Part shown: piece after piece, positions 39,544-51,848 of the stretch
Layout of the letters: each line of letters begins with the position of its first letter
Position numbering within the stretch: position 1 is the stretch's first letter
NCBI RefSeq assembly: GCF_023554995.1
Contig: NZ_JAMJPK010000009.1
Location: 1 to 64,000 of the forward strand
Direction of reading: 5' to 3'
Origin: Halomonas gemina
GTDB lineage: Bacteria; Pseudomonadota; Gammaproteobacteria; Pseudomonadales; Halomonadaceae
Length of the DNA stretch: 64,000 nt
Notes under the pieces: generated by a model
What the model saw: only the letters and a program-made list of their open reading frames with translations
Told to the model about the DNA's origin: nothing
The model's database searches: none
Translations under genes and position numbers: made by a program

Positions 39544-39900
39544 ATGGCCCGTATTGCAGGCGTCAATATCCCGGACAACAAGCATGCGGCGATCTCGCTG
39601 ACCTATATCTTCGGGATTGGCCGCACTCGCGCACAGGATATCTGTGCCGCGTCCGGCATCGCGCCGAACACCAAGATCCAGGAGCTGTCATCTGAAGAGA
39701 TCGACACCCTGCGGTCCGAAGTCGGCAAGTACACCGTGGAAGGTGACCTGCGTCGTGATGTCACGCTTAACATCAAGCGTCTCATGGACCTGGGTTGCTA
39801 TCGTGGTCTGCGTCATCGTCGTGGTCTTCCGCTGCGTGGTCAGCGTACCAAGACCAATGCGCGTACCCGCAAGGGCCCGCGCAAGCCGATCCGCAAATAA
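39544..39900 (+). CDS. rpsM: 30S ribosomal protein S13
   Basis: 118 residues starting [20 protein letters not shown], with the C-terminal basic [18 protein letters not shown] that touches P-site tRNA. First gene of the alpha operon. Confidence 0.97.
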   Translation: MARIAGVNIPDNKHAAISLTYIFGIGRTRAQDICAASGIAPNTKIQELSSEEIDTLRSEVGKYTVEGDLRRDVTLNIKRLMDLGCYRGLRHRRGLPLRGQRTKTNARTRKGPRKPIRK

Positions 39901-39939
39901 CACGCACGTTCTGGCGTAAAGACAGGAATAGACATCAAC

Positions 39940-40326
39940 ATGGCTAACCCGCGTAGCAACCGTAAAAAGGTTAAAAAGCAGGTAGTGGATGCCATCGCGC
40001 ATATCCACGCCTCTTTTAACAACACGATCATTACGATCACAGACCGCCAGGGCAACGCCCTTTCCTGGGCGACTGCCGGTGGTTCGGGTTTTCGTGGTTC
40101 TCGCAAGAGCACCCCGTTCGCTGCTCAAGTGGCAAGCGAGCGTGCAGCGACCGCTGCAGCCGAGTATGGTGTGAAAAACGTCGACGTGCTGGTCAAGGGC
40201 CCCGGTCCTGGCCGTGAATCCGCCGTGCGCGCGCTCAATGCCGCCGGCTTCCGCGTGCAGAGCATCACCGACGCGACGCCCATCCCCCACAATGGCTGCC
40301 GTCCGCCGAAGAAACGCCGCGTTTAA
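39940..40326 (+). CDS. rpsK: 30S ribosomal protein S11
   Basis: 128 residues. The conserved [13 protein letters not shown] and the C-terminal [13 protein letters not shown] are standard. It forms the platform of the 30S subunit. Confidence 0.97.
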   Translation: MANPRSNRKKVKKQVVDAIAHIHASFNNTIITITDRQGNALSWATAGGSGFRGSRKSTPFAAQVASERAATAAAEYGVKNVDVLVKGPGPGRESAVRALNAAGFRVQSITDATPIPHNGCRPPKKRRV

Positions 40327-40338
40327 GGAGACAGATTC

Positions 40339-40959
40339 ATGGCTCGTTACATTGGACCGAAGTGCAAACTGTCTCGTCGTGAGGGGACCGACCTCTTCCT
40401 CAAGAGCGGTGTCACCCCCTTCGAGAAGAAGTGCAAATCCGAGCAGATCCCGGGTGTGCACGGCCAGCGCCGTCAGCGTCTTTCCGACTACGGCTTGCAG
40501 CTTCGCGAGAAGCAGAAAGTACGTCGCATGTACGGCGTACTCGAGAAGCAGTTCCGCAACTACTACAAGGAGGCGGCCCGCCTGAAGGGCGCGACCGGCG
40601 AGTTGTTGCTGCAGCTTCTCGAATCCCGACTGGACAACGTCGTCTACCGCATGGGCTTCGGCTCCACGCGTTCCGAGGCACGTCAGCTGGTCAGCCACAA
40701 GGCGATCGCCGTCAACGGCAAGACCGTCAACGTGGCCTCCTACCAGGTCAAGCCCGGTGACGTGGTCGCCGTGCGCGAGAAGGCGAAGAACCAGGCGCGC
40801 ATCCAGACTTCCCTGGCCATCGCCGCCAACCGCGGCGACGTGGTCTGGGTCGAGACCGATGCCAAGAAGATGGAAGGCACTTTCAAGGCCCTGCCCGAAC
40901 GCGGTGACCTGTCTGCCGACATCAACGAAAACCTGATCGTCGAGCTGTACTCCAAGTAA
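40339..40959 (+). CDS. rpsD: 30S ribosomal protein S4
   Basis: 206 residues. The S4 RNA-binding domain ([24 protein letters not shown]) is at about residues 95-118. It starts 30S assembly and in enterobacteria represses the alpha operon. A GC-rich hairpin follows before rpoA. Confidence 0.97.
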   Translation: MARYIGPKCKLSRREGTDLFLKSGVTPFEKKCKSEQIPGVHGQRRQRLSDYGLQLREKQKVRRMYGVLEKQFRNYYKEAARLKGATGELLLQLLESRLDNVVYRMGFGSTRSEARQLVSHKAIAVNGKTVNVASYQVKPGDVVAVREKAKNQARIQTSLAIAANRGDVVWVETDAKKMEGTFKALPERGDLSADINENLIVELYSK

Positions 40960-40975
40960 GCGGCGTCCGCGTCGT

Positions 40976-41001
40976 GCCGCTCCCCGTTCGCGGGGAGCGG
41001 C
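40976..41001 (+). repeat. UUCG-capped hairpin between rpsD and rpoA
   Basis: GCCGCTCCCCG-ttcg-CGGGGAGCGGC is an 11-base-pair perfect stem with a stable tetraloop. There is no T tract, so it is not a complete terminator. It may tune rpoA expression through RNA stability or processing. Confidence 0.75.
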
Positions 41002-41045
41002 CGGAGAGTACCGACAATCCGTTTGGCAGCCTGAAAGGTGTTCAT

Positions 41046-42044
41046 ATGCAGCGTTCAGTGACAGAGTTTCTCCGTCCTCGCGACATCAAGGTCGAAGAGA
41101 TCAGCGCACACCACGCGAAGATCGTGCTCGAACCCTTCGAGCGTGGCTTCGGCCACACGCTGGGGAATGCCCTGCGTCGCATCCTGCTCTCGTCCATGCC
41201 CGGCTGTGCCGTGGTGGAGGCCGAGATCGCTGGTGTCGAACACGAGTACAGCGCGATCGAGGGCGTCCAGGAAGATGTCATCGAAATCCTCCTGAACCTC
41301 AAGGACGTGGCGCTCAGGATGCACAGCCGCGACGAGGCAGTGCTCTCGCTGAACAAGCAGGGGCCGGCCGTCGTGACTGCAGGGGACATCGCCCTCGACC
41401 ATGATGTCGAGATCGTCAATCCCGAGCATGTCATCGCCCACGTCAACGAGGGCGCCGAGCTGAAGATGCAGCTCAAGGTCGCTCGCGGCCGCGGGTACGA
41501 GCCGGCGGACGTGCGTGGCGATGCCGACGACGAGTCGCGTGCCATCGGTCGCCTGCAGCTGGATGCTACCTTCAGCCCCGTGCGCCGGGTTTCCTACAGC
41601 GTCGAGGCCGCGCGTGTCGAACAGCGCACCGACCTCGACAAGCTGATCATCAACCTGGAAACCGACGGCACCCTGGATCCAGAAGAGGCGATCCGTCGCA
41701 GCGCGACCATCCTGCAGGAGCAGCTGGCCGCCTTCGTCGACCTGGAAGCCGACAAGGAACAGGAAGTGGTGGAGGAAGAGGATCATATCGATCCGATCCT
41801 GCTGCGCCCCGTAGACGATCTCGAGTTGACCGTTCGCAGCGCCAACTGCCTGAAGGCCGAGAACATCTACTACATCGGGGATCTGATCCAGCGCACCGAG
41901 GTGGAGCTGCTGAAGACCCCCAATCTCGGCAAGAAGTCCCTGAACGAGATCAAGGACGTGTTGGCCGCCCGCGGTCTTTCCCTGGGCATGCGGCTGGAGA
42001 ACTGGCCGCCGGCAAGCCTGAAGGACGACAAGGCCTCCGCGTGA
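41046..42044 (+). CDS. rpoA: DNA-directed RNA polymerase alpha subunit
   Basis: 332 residues from the ATG at 41046 ([20 protein letters not shown]), with AAAGGTG upstream. A longer in-frame start would run back through the hairpin. The N-terminal dimerisation domain has [19 protein letters not shown]. The C-terminal DNA-binding domain ([20 protein letters not shown]) contacts UP elements and activators. Confidence 0.97.
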   Translation: MQRSVTEFLRPRDIKVEEISAHHAKIVLEPFERGFGHTLGNALRRILLSSMPGCAVVEAEIAGVEHEYSAIEGVQEDVIEILLNLKDVALRMHSRDEAVLSLNKQGPAVVTAGDIALDHDVEIVNPEHVIAHVNEGAELKMQLKVARGRGYEPADVRGDADDESRAIGRLQLDATFSPVRRVSYSVEAARVEQRTDLDKLIINLETDGTLDPEEAIRRSATILQEQLAAFVDLEADKEQEVVEEEDHIDPILLRPVDDLELTVRSANCLKAENIYYIGDLIQRTEVELLKTPNLGKKSLNEIKDVLAARGLSLGMRLENWPPASLKDDKASA

Positions 42045-42083
42045 GCCTCGACTCGAGCCCCAGTTTGGTAAGGAATCACAACC

Positions 42084-42470
42084 ATGCGTCATCGTAAGAG
42101 TGGTCGTCACCTGAATCGCAACAGCTCGCACCGCCAGGCCATGTTCAAGAACATGTCTGTCTCGCTGGTCGAGCATGAAGTGATCAAGACAACCCTGCCC
42201 AAGGCCAAGGAACTGCGTCGCGTCATCGAGCCGCTGATCACCCTGGCCAAGCAGGACAGCGTTGCCAATCGTCGCCTGGCCTTCAGCCGCACCCGCTCGA
42301 AGGAAGCGGTCGGCAAGCTCTTCAATGAGCTGGGTCCGCGTTACGCCGAGCGTCCGGGCGGTTACGTCCGAATCCTCAAGTGCGGCTACCGCACCGGCGA
42401 CAACGCCCCCATGGCCTTCGTCGAACTGGTCGACCGTCCGGTCGTCGAGGAAGCCGTCGCCGAGGAGTGA
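42084..42470 (+). CDS. rplQ: 50S ribosomal protein L17
   Basis: 128 residues starting [20 protein letters not shown]. Last gene of the alpha operon; the terminator begins 32 bases after its stop. Confidence 0.97.
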   Translation: MRHRKSGRHLNRNSSHRQAMFKNMSVSLVEHEVIKTTLPKAKELRRVIEPLITLAKQDSVANRRLAFSRTRSKEAVGKLFNELGPRYAERPGGYVRILKCGYRTGDNAPMAFVELVDRPVVEEAVAEE

Positions 42471-42501
42471 TCCTCGACCGGGCCTCCGCCAGTGGCACGC
42501 C

Positions 42502-42536
42502 AAACCGGCTCCCTTCGGGGAGCCGGTTTTTTTTTA
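42502..42536 (+). terminator. Intrinsic terminator of the alpha operon
   Basis: AAACCGGCTCCC-ttcg-GGGAGCCGGTTT with a UUCG loop and nine or more T. A textbook strong terminator, lying in the convergent gap before uvrA. Confidence 0.95.
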
Positions 42537-42627
42537 TTGTAGGGTCTGCCTCGGCGACCTAAATCGCAGCTTCCCCGGCGCTGCTCGCCATCTTGACGAC
42601 TTCAAGCGTAAAGCTCTCGGCTCGCCG

Positions 42628-45489
<2,862 letters not shown>

Positions 45490-45519
45490 TCCCACCTCGC
45501 CGGACGCGGCAAAAGCTCG

Positions 45520-45549
45520 ATTATACGGGGCGGGTCGCACCGGCGGCAA
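45520..45549 (-). promoter_or_regulatory. uvrA promoter
   Basis: On the minus strand TTGCCG (45544-45549), an 18-base spacer and a perfect TATAAT (45520-45525), 31 bases before the uvrA ATG. No CTG-N10-CAG SOS box overlaps it. Confidence 0.8.
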
Positions 45550-45649
45550 AGCACGGCTTGCCATCGGCTTTCCCTGCAGGCCGGCGAGCCGCTAGAATAT
45601 GCGGTCCACCTCCGGGCCCGAGGGTCCGTCCACGGAAGTTCGAACCGCC

Positions 45650-47044
45650 ATGCGAAAGGTCTCAGGACTGCTGTTAGCCACCGAGCGTCGGGCCATTACC
45701 GGGCTCGCGGGGCTCTATGCCACGCGCATGCTGGGCCTGTTCATGGTGCTGCCGGTGCTGGCCCTGTATGCCGATGAGCTGAGGGGAGCGACGCCGCTGC
45801 TGGTCGGCCTGGCGCTGGGGGTCTATGGCCTCACCCAGGCGCTGCTGCAGATCCCCTTCGGCCTGCTCTCCGACCGCCTGGGGCGCAAGCCGGTGATCGC
45901 CGCGGGGCTGGTCCTGTTCCTGCTCGGCAGCGTGGTGGCCGCCGGCGCCGACTCCATCGGCGGGGTGATCCTGGGGCGTTGCCTGCAGGGCAGCGGTGCG
46001 GTGGCCGCGGCGATCATGGCGCTGCTCGCCGACCAGACCCGCGAGCAGGTACGCACCGCCGCCATGGCCACCATCGGGCTATCCATCGGCGTGGCCTTCG
46101 CCGTGGCCATGGTGCTCGGCCCCTGGCTCGCCGCGGGCTTCGGCCTGGCCGGGGTGTTCTGGTTCACCGCGGCGCTGGCGGCGCTGGGCCTGGCGGTGCT
46201 GTGGAAGCTGGTGCCGCCGGCGCCGCGTCGGGTGCGTCACCGCGACGTGGGCATGGACCGCGGCCAGCTGCGCGGCATCCTCGTGCGCGGCGACCTGTGG
46301 CGCCTGGATATCTCGATCTTCGCCCTGCACCTGGTGCTGATGGCGATCTTCGTCGCCGTGCCCTTCCGGCTGCTCGAGGCGGGCATTGCCGTCGAGCGCC
46401 ATGGCCTCACCTATCTGGGCATCATGCTGCTGGCCTTCCTGGCCATGGTGCCGCTGGTGATCATCGCCGAGAAGCGGCGGCGCATGAAGGCCATGTGCCT
46501 GTCGGCGATCACCGCCATCACCCTGAGCCTGTTCGGGCTGGCCGGCCTGGGCGAGGGGTTCCCGGCGCTGTTCGGCTGGCTGCTGCTGTTCTTCATCGCC
46601 TTCAACCTGCTGGAAGCCACCCTGCCGTCGATGCTCAGCAAGCTGGCCCCGGCCGGGGCCAAGGGCACCGCCATGGGCATCTACTCCACCGGCCAGTTCC
46701 TGGGAGCCTTCCTGGGCGGTGTGCTGGGGGGGGCGCTGGTGCAGCAGTGGGGGCTCTCCGCGGTCTTCGTCGGCTGCGGCCTGTTGGGCCTGGCCTGGCT
46801 GGCGGTGATGGCCGGCATGGCGCCACCTCGCCACCTGACCAGCGAGGTGGTGGCGCTGGACGACAACGAGCAGGATGATGCCTTGGACACCCTGATGGCG
46901 CGTTTCGCCGAGGTGGCCGGGGTGGAGGACGTGCTGGTCGTCCCCGAGGAGCGCCTGGCCTACCTCAAGGTGGACCGCCAGCGCCTCGATGAGCAGGCCC
47001 TGTCCCGCCTTACCGGTTCCGGGAATCACCACAGCGGCGCCTGA
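45650..47044 (+). CDS. MFS transporter, YajR-like with C-terminal ferredoxin-fold domain
   Basis: 464 residues from the ATG at 45650 (MRKVSGLLLATERRA). An in-frame ATG at 45599 lies one base after a TAGAAT -10 candidate, so it is unlikely to be translated. Twelve membrane helices are expected. Motif A (GLLSDRLGRKPV) lies between helices 2 and 3. After helix 12 a soluble tail of about 65 residues (DTLMARFAEVAGVEDVLVV and on) resembles the YAM domain of E. coli YajR. The substrate is unknown. The uvrA / MFS / ssb order is also found in Pseudomonas. Confidence 0.85.
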   Translation: MRKVSGLLLATERRAITGLAGLYATRMLGLFMVLPVLALYADELRGATPLLVGLALGVYGLTQALLQIPFGLLSDRLGRKPVIAAGLVLFLLGSVVAAGADSIGGVILGRCLQGSGAVAAAIMALLADQTREQVRTAAMATIGLSIGVAFAVAMVLGPWLAAGFGLAGVFWFTAALAALGLAVLWKLVPPAPRRVRHRDVGMDRGQLRGILVRGDLWRLDISIFALHLVLMAIFVAVPFRLLEAGIAVERHGLTYLGIMLLAFLAMVPLVIIAEKRRRMKAMCLSAITAITLSLFGLAGLGEGFPALFGWLLLFFIAFNLLEATLPSMLSKLAPAGAKGTAMGIYSTGQFLGAFLGGVLGGALVQQWGLSAVFVGCGLLGLAWLAVMAGMAPPRHLTSEVVALDDNEQDDALDTLMARFAEVAGVEDVLVVPEERLAYLKVDRQRLDEQALSRLTGSGNHHSGA

Positions 47045-47091
47045 GCCGCGTATGATCCTTACAACGTATTCATGACAGCAAGGAGTCCCTC

Positions 47092-47694
47092 ATGGCCCGT
47101 GGCATCAACAAGGTCATACTCATCGGCAACCTGGGCCAGGATCCCGAGGTGCGCTTCACGCCCTCCGGCACCGCCGTTGCCAACCTCAACCTGGCCACTA
47201 CCGATACCTGGATGGACAAGCAGAGCGGCCAGCGCCAGGAGCGCACCGAATGGCACCGGGTCGTGCTGTTCAACAAGACTGCCGAGATCGCCCAGCAGTA
47301 CCTCAAGAAGGGCAGCAAGGTCTACATCGAGGGCCGCCTGCAGACCCGCAAGTGGCAGGACCAGAACGGCCAGGACAAGTACAGTACCGAGATCGTCGCC
47401 AACGACATGCAGATGCTCGACTCCCGCGGCGGCGGCGACTTCGGCGGCCAGCAGGGTGGCCAGTACGGCGGTCAGCCTCAGCAGGGCGGCAACTTCGGCG
47501 GCAACCCGGCGCCCCAGCAGGGCGGCTACGGCAACGCCCCGCCGCAGGGTGGCAACTTCGGTGGTGGCCAGCCCCAGCGTCCTGCCCCGCAGCCGGCCCC
47601 GCCGCAGCAGGGTGGCGGCCAGCAGCAGGGCGGCAACTACGGTGCCCCGGACCCGGGCAGCTTCGACGATTTCGATGACGAGATCCCGTTCTAA
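47092..47694 (+). CDS. ssb: Single-stranded DNA-binding protein
   Basis: 200 residues. An N-terminal OB fold (about 1-110, [20 protein letters not shown]) is followed by a glycine/glutamine-rich linker with repeated QQGG and NFGG units (about 115-185). The acidic tip DFDDEIPF recruits repair and replication partners. It protects ssDNA in replication, recombination and repair. AAGGAG lies before the ATG. Confidence 0.97.
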   Translation: MARGINKVILIGNLGQDPEVRFTPSGTAVANLNLATTDTWMDKQSGQRQERTEWHRVVLFNKTAEIAQQYLKKGSKVYIEGRLQTRKWQDQNGQDKYSTEIVANDMQMLDSRGGGDFGGQQGGQYGGQPQQGGNFGGNPAPQQGGYGNAPPQGGNFGGGQPQRPAPQPAPPQQGGGQQQGGNYGAPDPGSFDDFDDEIPF

Positions 47695-47718
47695 GCAGGG
47701 GCCAGCCGAGGAGGTGCC

Positions 47719-48609
47719 GTGAAGCTGCTGATCCTGGAGGCCGGGCACTGCCTGAGCCTGGCGCTGGCCCGCGAGGCCAACCGGCGCAGCGACACCGAGC
47801 TCACCATCGAGCCGGGCCTGACCCCCGGGCCCCGCTTGCTCGAGGAGCTGCGCCCGGATGCGCTGGTGATCCCGCCGCTATCGCGGCCGATCACTGCCGA
47901 GCCGGCGACCGTCACGGCCCATGCCGAGGCGGTCGAGGCCTGCATGGAGGCGTGTCGCGAGGCCGACATCCCGCTGGTGTGGTGCGTCTCCGACCAGCTC
48001 TACGAGGACGGCCTCGAGGTGCCCATCGACGAGCACGTGATTCCCGAGCCCCGCGATGACAGCCTGAGGCGGCTGATCCGCACCGGCGACCGGATCCGTG
48101 CCGAGTACCCCCGGCACCTGATCGTGCGCCTGGGGCCGCTGTTCGCCCTGGAGGGCAGCCAGGCCTGGCTCAGCGAGCTGCTCGACACCCTGGTGGATGG
48201 CGGCGAGGTGCGGGCCGAGTCCGACGTGATCTTCTGCCCGACCTCGGCGGATGCCGTGGCCATGGCGCTGATCGGCATGCTCCAGCAGCAGTATTGCGGA
48301 GCCGAGGCCTGGGGCAGCTACCACCTGGCCGGCACCGAGCCGGTGAGCGCCTACACCTTCGTCTCCATGGTGCGTACCCAGCTCGCCACGCGGCTCGAGG
48401 GGCGTGGCGAGCGGGTCGAACTGGGCAGCGTCAAGGCGTTGAACCACCATCACGACCAGCCGCTGCGTCGTGTGCTCAACTGCCGGCGGGTGCTGGACGT
48501 GTTCGGCGTCCACCAGAAGCCCTGGCGCCTGGAGGTCGGACGCATGCTGGATACCTGGTGCCTGGCCAGAGATGACGGCGAGGCGGCAGAGGAGTCGATG
48601 TCCCGATGA
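47719..48609 (+). CDS. RmlD-like sugar-nucleotide-binding protein, probably catalytically degenerate
   Basis: 296 residues from a GTG start with GAGGAG upstream. Overall layout is that of the RmlD/extended-SDR family (LRPDALVIPP, then VWCVSDQLYEDGLEVPIDEH, VRLGPLFA, and a C-terminal YHLAGTEPVSAYTFV). However, the N-terminal glycine-rich NAD(P) motif is replaced by LILEAGHCLSL. The Tyr-x3-Lys expected about 35 residues after the VSD segment is not seen (DDSLRRLIRTGD). It may bind without reducing. It lies between ssb and plsC, overlapping plsC by ATGA. Confidence 0.7.
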   Translation: MKLLILEAGHCLSLALAREANRRSDTELTIEPGLTPGPRLLEELRPDALVIPPLSRPITAEPATVTAHAEAVEACMEACREADIPLVWCVSDQLYEDGLEVPIDEHVIPEPRDDSLRRLIRTGDRIRAEYPRHLIVRLGPLFALEGSQAWLSELLDTLVDGGEVRAESDVIFCPTSADAVAMALIGMLQQQYCGAEAWGSYHLAGTEPVSAYTFVSMVRTQLATRLEGRGERVELGSVKALNHHHDQPLRRVLNCRRVLDVFGVHQKPWRLEVGRMLDTWCLARDDGEAAEESMSR

Positions 48610-49367
48610 ACATGATCCGCAGCCTGGTCTTCTATGCCGGCTACTTCCTGGCCATGCTGGTCTGCGGCCTGCTCTTCCTGCCGCCAGCGCCCTTCCTGCC
48701 GCTGCGTTCCCGCTATCGCCTGCTCAACCTCTACAACCACTTCATCATCGCCTGGTTCCGCCTGGTCTGCGGGGTGCGCTATGACTTCCGCGGCCATGAG
48801 CGCCTGCCCGACGGCCCCTGCGTGATCCTCGCCAACCACCAGTCCGAGTGGGAGACCGTCTACCTGCAGCTGCTGCATCCGCCGGTCTGCACGGTGCTAA
48901 AGCGGGAGCTGCTGAACATCCCGGTCTTCGGCTGGGGGCTGCGCCTGCTGCACCCTATCGCCGTGGACCGCAGCAAGCCCGCCCGGGCCATGAAGCAGGT
49001 GCTCACCCAGGGCAAGATACGGCTCGAGGAGGGGCTCTCGGTGCTGATCTTTCCCGAGGGGACCCGGGTGGCACCGGGTAGCCGGCGCCGCTACAACAAG
49101 AGCGGCGCGGTGATCGCCTGCCGCGCCGGGGTGCCGGTGGTGCCGGTGGTCCACAATGCCGGGGAGCGCTGGCCGGGGCGTGACTGGGTCAAGCGCCCGG
49201 GACGCCTGTCGCTGGAGGTGGGCGAGCCCATCGAGACCGCCGGGCGTACCTCGGAGGAGGTTCTGGTCGAGGTGGAGGCGTGGATCGAGGCTCGGCTGGC
49301 CGAGATCTCCGAGGTGCCGCGCCCGGCCACGGCGGCACCGCCGGCCACCGAGAAGCCCCTGGCCTGA
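48606..49367 (+). CDS. 1-acyl-sn-glycerol-3-phosphate acyltransferase, PlsC family
   Basis: 253 residues. An N-terminal membrane segment (about 5-30) precedes the acyltransferase domain. The catalytic block is NHQSEWET (His-x4-Glu, where classical PlsC has His-x4-Asp), and the substrate block is FPEGTR followed by AGVPVVPVVHN. It should add the second acyl chain in phospholipid synthesis, at the inner membrane. It is coupled to the upstream RmlD-like gene and converges on fabB. PlsC paralogs are frequent, so this may not be the main enzyme. Confidence 0.88.
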   Translation: MNMIRSLVFYAGYFLAMLVCGLLFLPPAPFLPLRSRYRLLNLYNHFIIAWFRLVCGVRYDFRGHERLPDGPCVILANHQSEWETVYLQLLHPPVCTVLKRELLNIPVFGWGLRLLHPIAVDRSKPARAMKQVLTQGKIRLEEGLSVLIFPEGTRVAPGSRRRYNKSGAVIACRAGVPVVPVVHNAGERWPGRDWVKRPGRLSLEVGEPIETAGRTSEEVLVEVEAWIEARLAEISEVPRPATAAPPATEKPLA

Positions 49368-49382
49368 CGCTGGCCGACCCGA

Positions 49383-49420
49383 CAACGCAAGAGGCGCCCC
49401 ATGGGGCGCCTCTTGCGTTG
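49383..49420. terminator. Long palindromic convergent terminator between plsC and fabB
   Basis: CAACGCAAGAGGCGCCCC-AT-GGGGCGCCTCTTGCGTTG: eighteen perfectly paired positions per arm. It has no long T run on either side, but its position 15 bases after the plsC stop and 18 bases from the fabB stop suggests a two-way terminator or RNA 3'-end stabiliser. Confidence 0.75.
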
Positions 49421-49438
49421 CGGCTGTAGTGCGACGGG

Positions 49439-50656
49439 TCAGTCGCGGCACTTCTCCAGCACCAGGCAGGCATTGGTGCCGCCAAAGCCGAAGCTGTTGG
49501 AGAGCACCCGCTCGACCGACACGCCGTCGCGGCGCCGGGTGACGATATCGAAGCCGTCGGCCTGCTCGTCGAGGGTCTCGACGTTGGCGGAGGCGGCGAT
49601 GAAGTCGTTCTCCATCATCAGCAGCGAGTAGATCGCCTCCTGTACGCCGGTGGCGCCCAGGGAGTGGCCGGTCAGCGACTTGGTGGAGCTCATCGCCGGC
49701 GTGGAGTCGCCGAAGACCTCGCGGATCGCCTTGAGCTCGGCCACGTCACCCACCGGCGTCGAGGTGCCGTGGGTATTGATGTAGTCGATCTTGCCGTCGA
49801 CGGTGGCCATGGCCTGGCGCATGCAGCGCACCGCCCCCTCGCCGGAGGGCGCGACCATGTCGTGTCCGTCGGAGGTGGCACCGTAGCCGGTCACCTCGGC
49901 ATAGATCTTCGCGCCGCGGGCCCGGGCGTGCTCTAGCTCCTCGAGCACCAGCATGCCGCCGCCGCCGGCGATGACGAAGCCGTCGCGGGCCTGGTCATAG
50001 GGCCGGGAGGCCTTGTCGGGGGACTCGTTGTAGTGGGTCGAGAGCGCCCCCATGGCATCGAACAGGCAGGAGAGGGTCCAGTGCTCCTCCTCGCCGCCGC
50101 CGGCGAAGACCACGTCCTGCTTGCCCATCTGGATCTGCTCCACGCCACTGCCGATGCAGTGGGCCGAGGTGGCGCAGGCCGAGGAGATGGAGTAGTTGAC
50201 GCCCTTGATCTTGAACGGGGTCGCCAGGCAGGCCGAGACGGTGCTGCCCATGGTGCGGGTGACCCGGTAGGGACCCACGCGGCGCAGCCCCTTCTCGCGC
50301 ATCAGATCGGCGGCCTCCACCTGATTGGCACTGGAGGCACCGCCGGAGCCGGCGATCAACCCGGTGCGCTCGCTGGAGACCATCTCCGGTGCCAGCCCGG
50401 CGTCCTCGATGGCCTGGGCCATGGAGACGTAGGCGAAGGCCGCGGCGTCACCCATGAAGCGGCGCAGCTTGCGGTCGATCAGGGCGTCCAGGTCGATATC
50501 GACGCTGCCGGCCACCTGGCTGCGGAAGCCCCGCTCGGCATAGTCTTCCTTGAAGCGAATGCCGGAGCGCCCGTTCCTGAGCGCCTCCAGAACCTGTTGT
50601 GCGTCATTGCCCAGGCAAGACACGATGCCCAGGCCGGTGACTACCACTCGTCGCAT
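49439..50656 (-). CDS. fabB: 3-oxoacyl-[ACP] synthase I
   Basis: 405 residues. Catalytic Cys in SSACATSAH (about residue 163), His in [11 protein letters not shown] (about 298) and in [11 protein letters not shown] (about 333). Condensing enzyme that elongates both saturated and unsaturated acyl chains and is essential for unsaturated fatty acids with FabA. It lies 13 bases downstream of fabA, forming the classical fabAB operon. Confidence 0.97.
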   Translation of the reverse strand: MRRVVVTGLGIVSCLGNDAQQVLEALRNGRSGIRFKEDYAERGFRSQVAGSVDIDLDALIDRKLRRFMGDAAAFAYVSMAQAIEDAGLAPEMVSSERTGLIAGSGGASSANQVEAADLMREKGLRRVGPYRVTRTMGSTVSACLATPFKIKGVNYSISSACATSAHCIGSGVEQIQMGKQDVVFAGGGEEEHWTLSCLFDAMGALSTHYNESPDKASRPYDQARDGFVIAGGGGMLVLEELEHARARGAKIYAEVTGYGATSDGHDMVAPSGEGAVRCMRQAMATVDGKIDYINTHGTSTPVGDVAELKAIREVFGDSTPAMSSTKSLTGHSLGATGVQEAIYSLLMMENDFIAASANVETLDEQADGFDIVTRRRDGVSVERVLSNSFGFGGTNACLVLEKCRD

Positions 50657-50669
50657 GGGAGCCTCCTGT

Positions 50670-51185
50670 TCAGAAATTCGCGGTGGAGGTGAACAGGCCG
50701 ACGCGCAGGTCGTTGGCCTGGTAGATGTCGCGGCCGTCGACGCATACGGTGCCGTCGGCCATGCCCAGGATCAGGCGCCGGGTGATGATGCGCTTGATGT
50801 TGATGCGGTAGGTGACCTTCTTGGCCTCGGGCAGGATCTGGCCGCTGAACTTGACCTCGCCGCAGCCCAGGGCCCGGCCGCGGCCGGGATGGCCGAGCCA
50901 GCCCAGATAGAACCCCACCAGTTGCCACATGGCGTCCAGGCCCAGGCAGCCGGGCATCACCGGGTCCCCGGGGAAGTGGCAGTCGAAGAACCACAGGTCG
51001 GGGTGGATATCCAGCTCGGCGATCAGCTCGCCCTTGCCGTGATCGCCGCCTTCCTCGTGGATGTGCATGATGCGATCGAGCATCAGCATGTTGGGGGCCG
51101 GCAACTGGGCATTGCCCGGACCGAACAGCTCGCCGCGTGAGCAGGCCAGCAGTTCTTCGCGATCAAAGGAGTGTTGCTTGGTCAC
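50670..51185 (-). CDS. fabA: 3-hydroxydecanoyl-[ACP] dehydratase/isomerase
   Basis: 171 residues. The active-site His is in [20 protein letters not shown] (His about residue 70, Asp about residue 84). It makes trans-2- and cis-3-decenoyl-ACP, the branch point for unsaturated fatty acids. It leads the fabAB operon. The 127-base upstream gap shows no clear -35/-10 pair, and no FabR- or DesT-type site is recognised with confidence. Confidence 0.97.
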   Translation of the reverse strand: MTKQHSFDREELLACSRGELFGPGNAQLPAPNMLMLDRIMHIHEEGGDHGKGELIAELDIHPDLWFFDCHFPGDPVMPGCLGLDAMWQLVGFYLGWLGHPGRGRALGCGEVKFSGQILPEAKKVTYRINIKRIITRRLILGMADGTVCVDGRDIYQANDLRVGLFTSTANF

Positions 51186-51312
51186 TGAATCGTTCCGAGA
51201 GTCGAGATTATTGTGTGCCGAGAGCGGCCTGGGGCCGCCGGGCGGCTGTGCCTAGTCTACTGTCCACACATGATGAATGCACGCCGCGGGCGGGGGGAAG
51301 GAAGGTCGGGCC

Positions 51313-51840
51313 TCAGCGGACCCGCCTGGCCAGGGCCGCAGTCTTACCTAGGTGTCTGCTTAGGGCCAGGCAGATCAATGCCCAGGCCATGGCCTCGGCG
51401 GGCAGCAGCCAGGGAGCCAGCTCGACCCCGGCGAGGCGGGCGCCGGCATAGTAGGAGAGCGGGCCGCTGGTGGCGCCGCCGAGCGCGGCCAGCCAGGGGT
51501 AGTGCCAGAGCCAGGCCAGCGAGTGGTGGATCAGGGTGGCGAACAGTGGCCACAGCAGCCACAGCCAGGTCGGCATGCCCCCGAGCAGGGGCGTCCCCTC
51601 GGCGAAGGTGAAGCCGCCGGCCAGCGTCAGGCCGCCGTCGACCACCAGCCCCAGCGCGGCGAAGCCCGCCAGCCAGCGCCACTCCCCGGGGCGGGCCAGC
51701 CAGGCCAGGTGCAGGGTGAGGATCAGCGCGGCCACCAGCAGGCCGACCCGCGAGCCGCCCAGCACGCAGGCGAACCAGCCGGCCTGGAAGGCGGCCAGGT
51801 TGACCAGCAGCTTCACGGGACCGTCGGACAGGGTGGCCAT
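51313..51840 (-). CDS. DUF2878 family membrane protein
   Basis: 175 residues from the ATG at 51840. A GTG at 51852 overlaps the preceding stop as GTGA and could add four residues. About five hydrophobic helices run through most of the protein, with FQAGWFACVLGGSR near the start and HHSLAWLWHYPWLA near the middle. The function of the family is unknown. It is the last gene of the minus-strand operon with the cfa-like methyltransferase, DUF1365 and COG2907 flavoprotein, so a role in membrane-lipid modification is inferred. The stop is 127 bases from fabA. Confidence 0.8.
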   Translation of the reverse strand: MATLSDGPVKLLVNLAAFQAGWFACVLGGSRVGLLVAALILTLHLAWLARPGEWRWLAGFAALGLVVDGGLTLAGGFTFAEGTPLLGGMPTWLWLLWPLFATLIHHSLAWLWHYPWLAALGGATSGPLSYYAGARLAGVELAPWLLPAEAMAWALICLALSRHLGKTAALARRVR

Positions 51841-51848
51841 CGCGCGGA

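Noticed and set aside
45490..45649. SOS (LexA) boxes expected in front of uvrA and ssb
   Set aside because: No CTG-N10-CAG palindrome was found in the uvrA upstream region or in the short gap before ssb.
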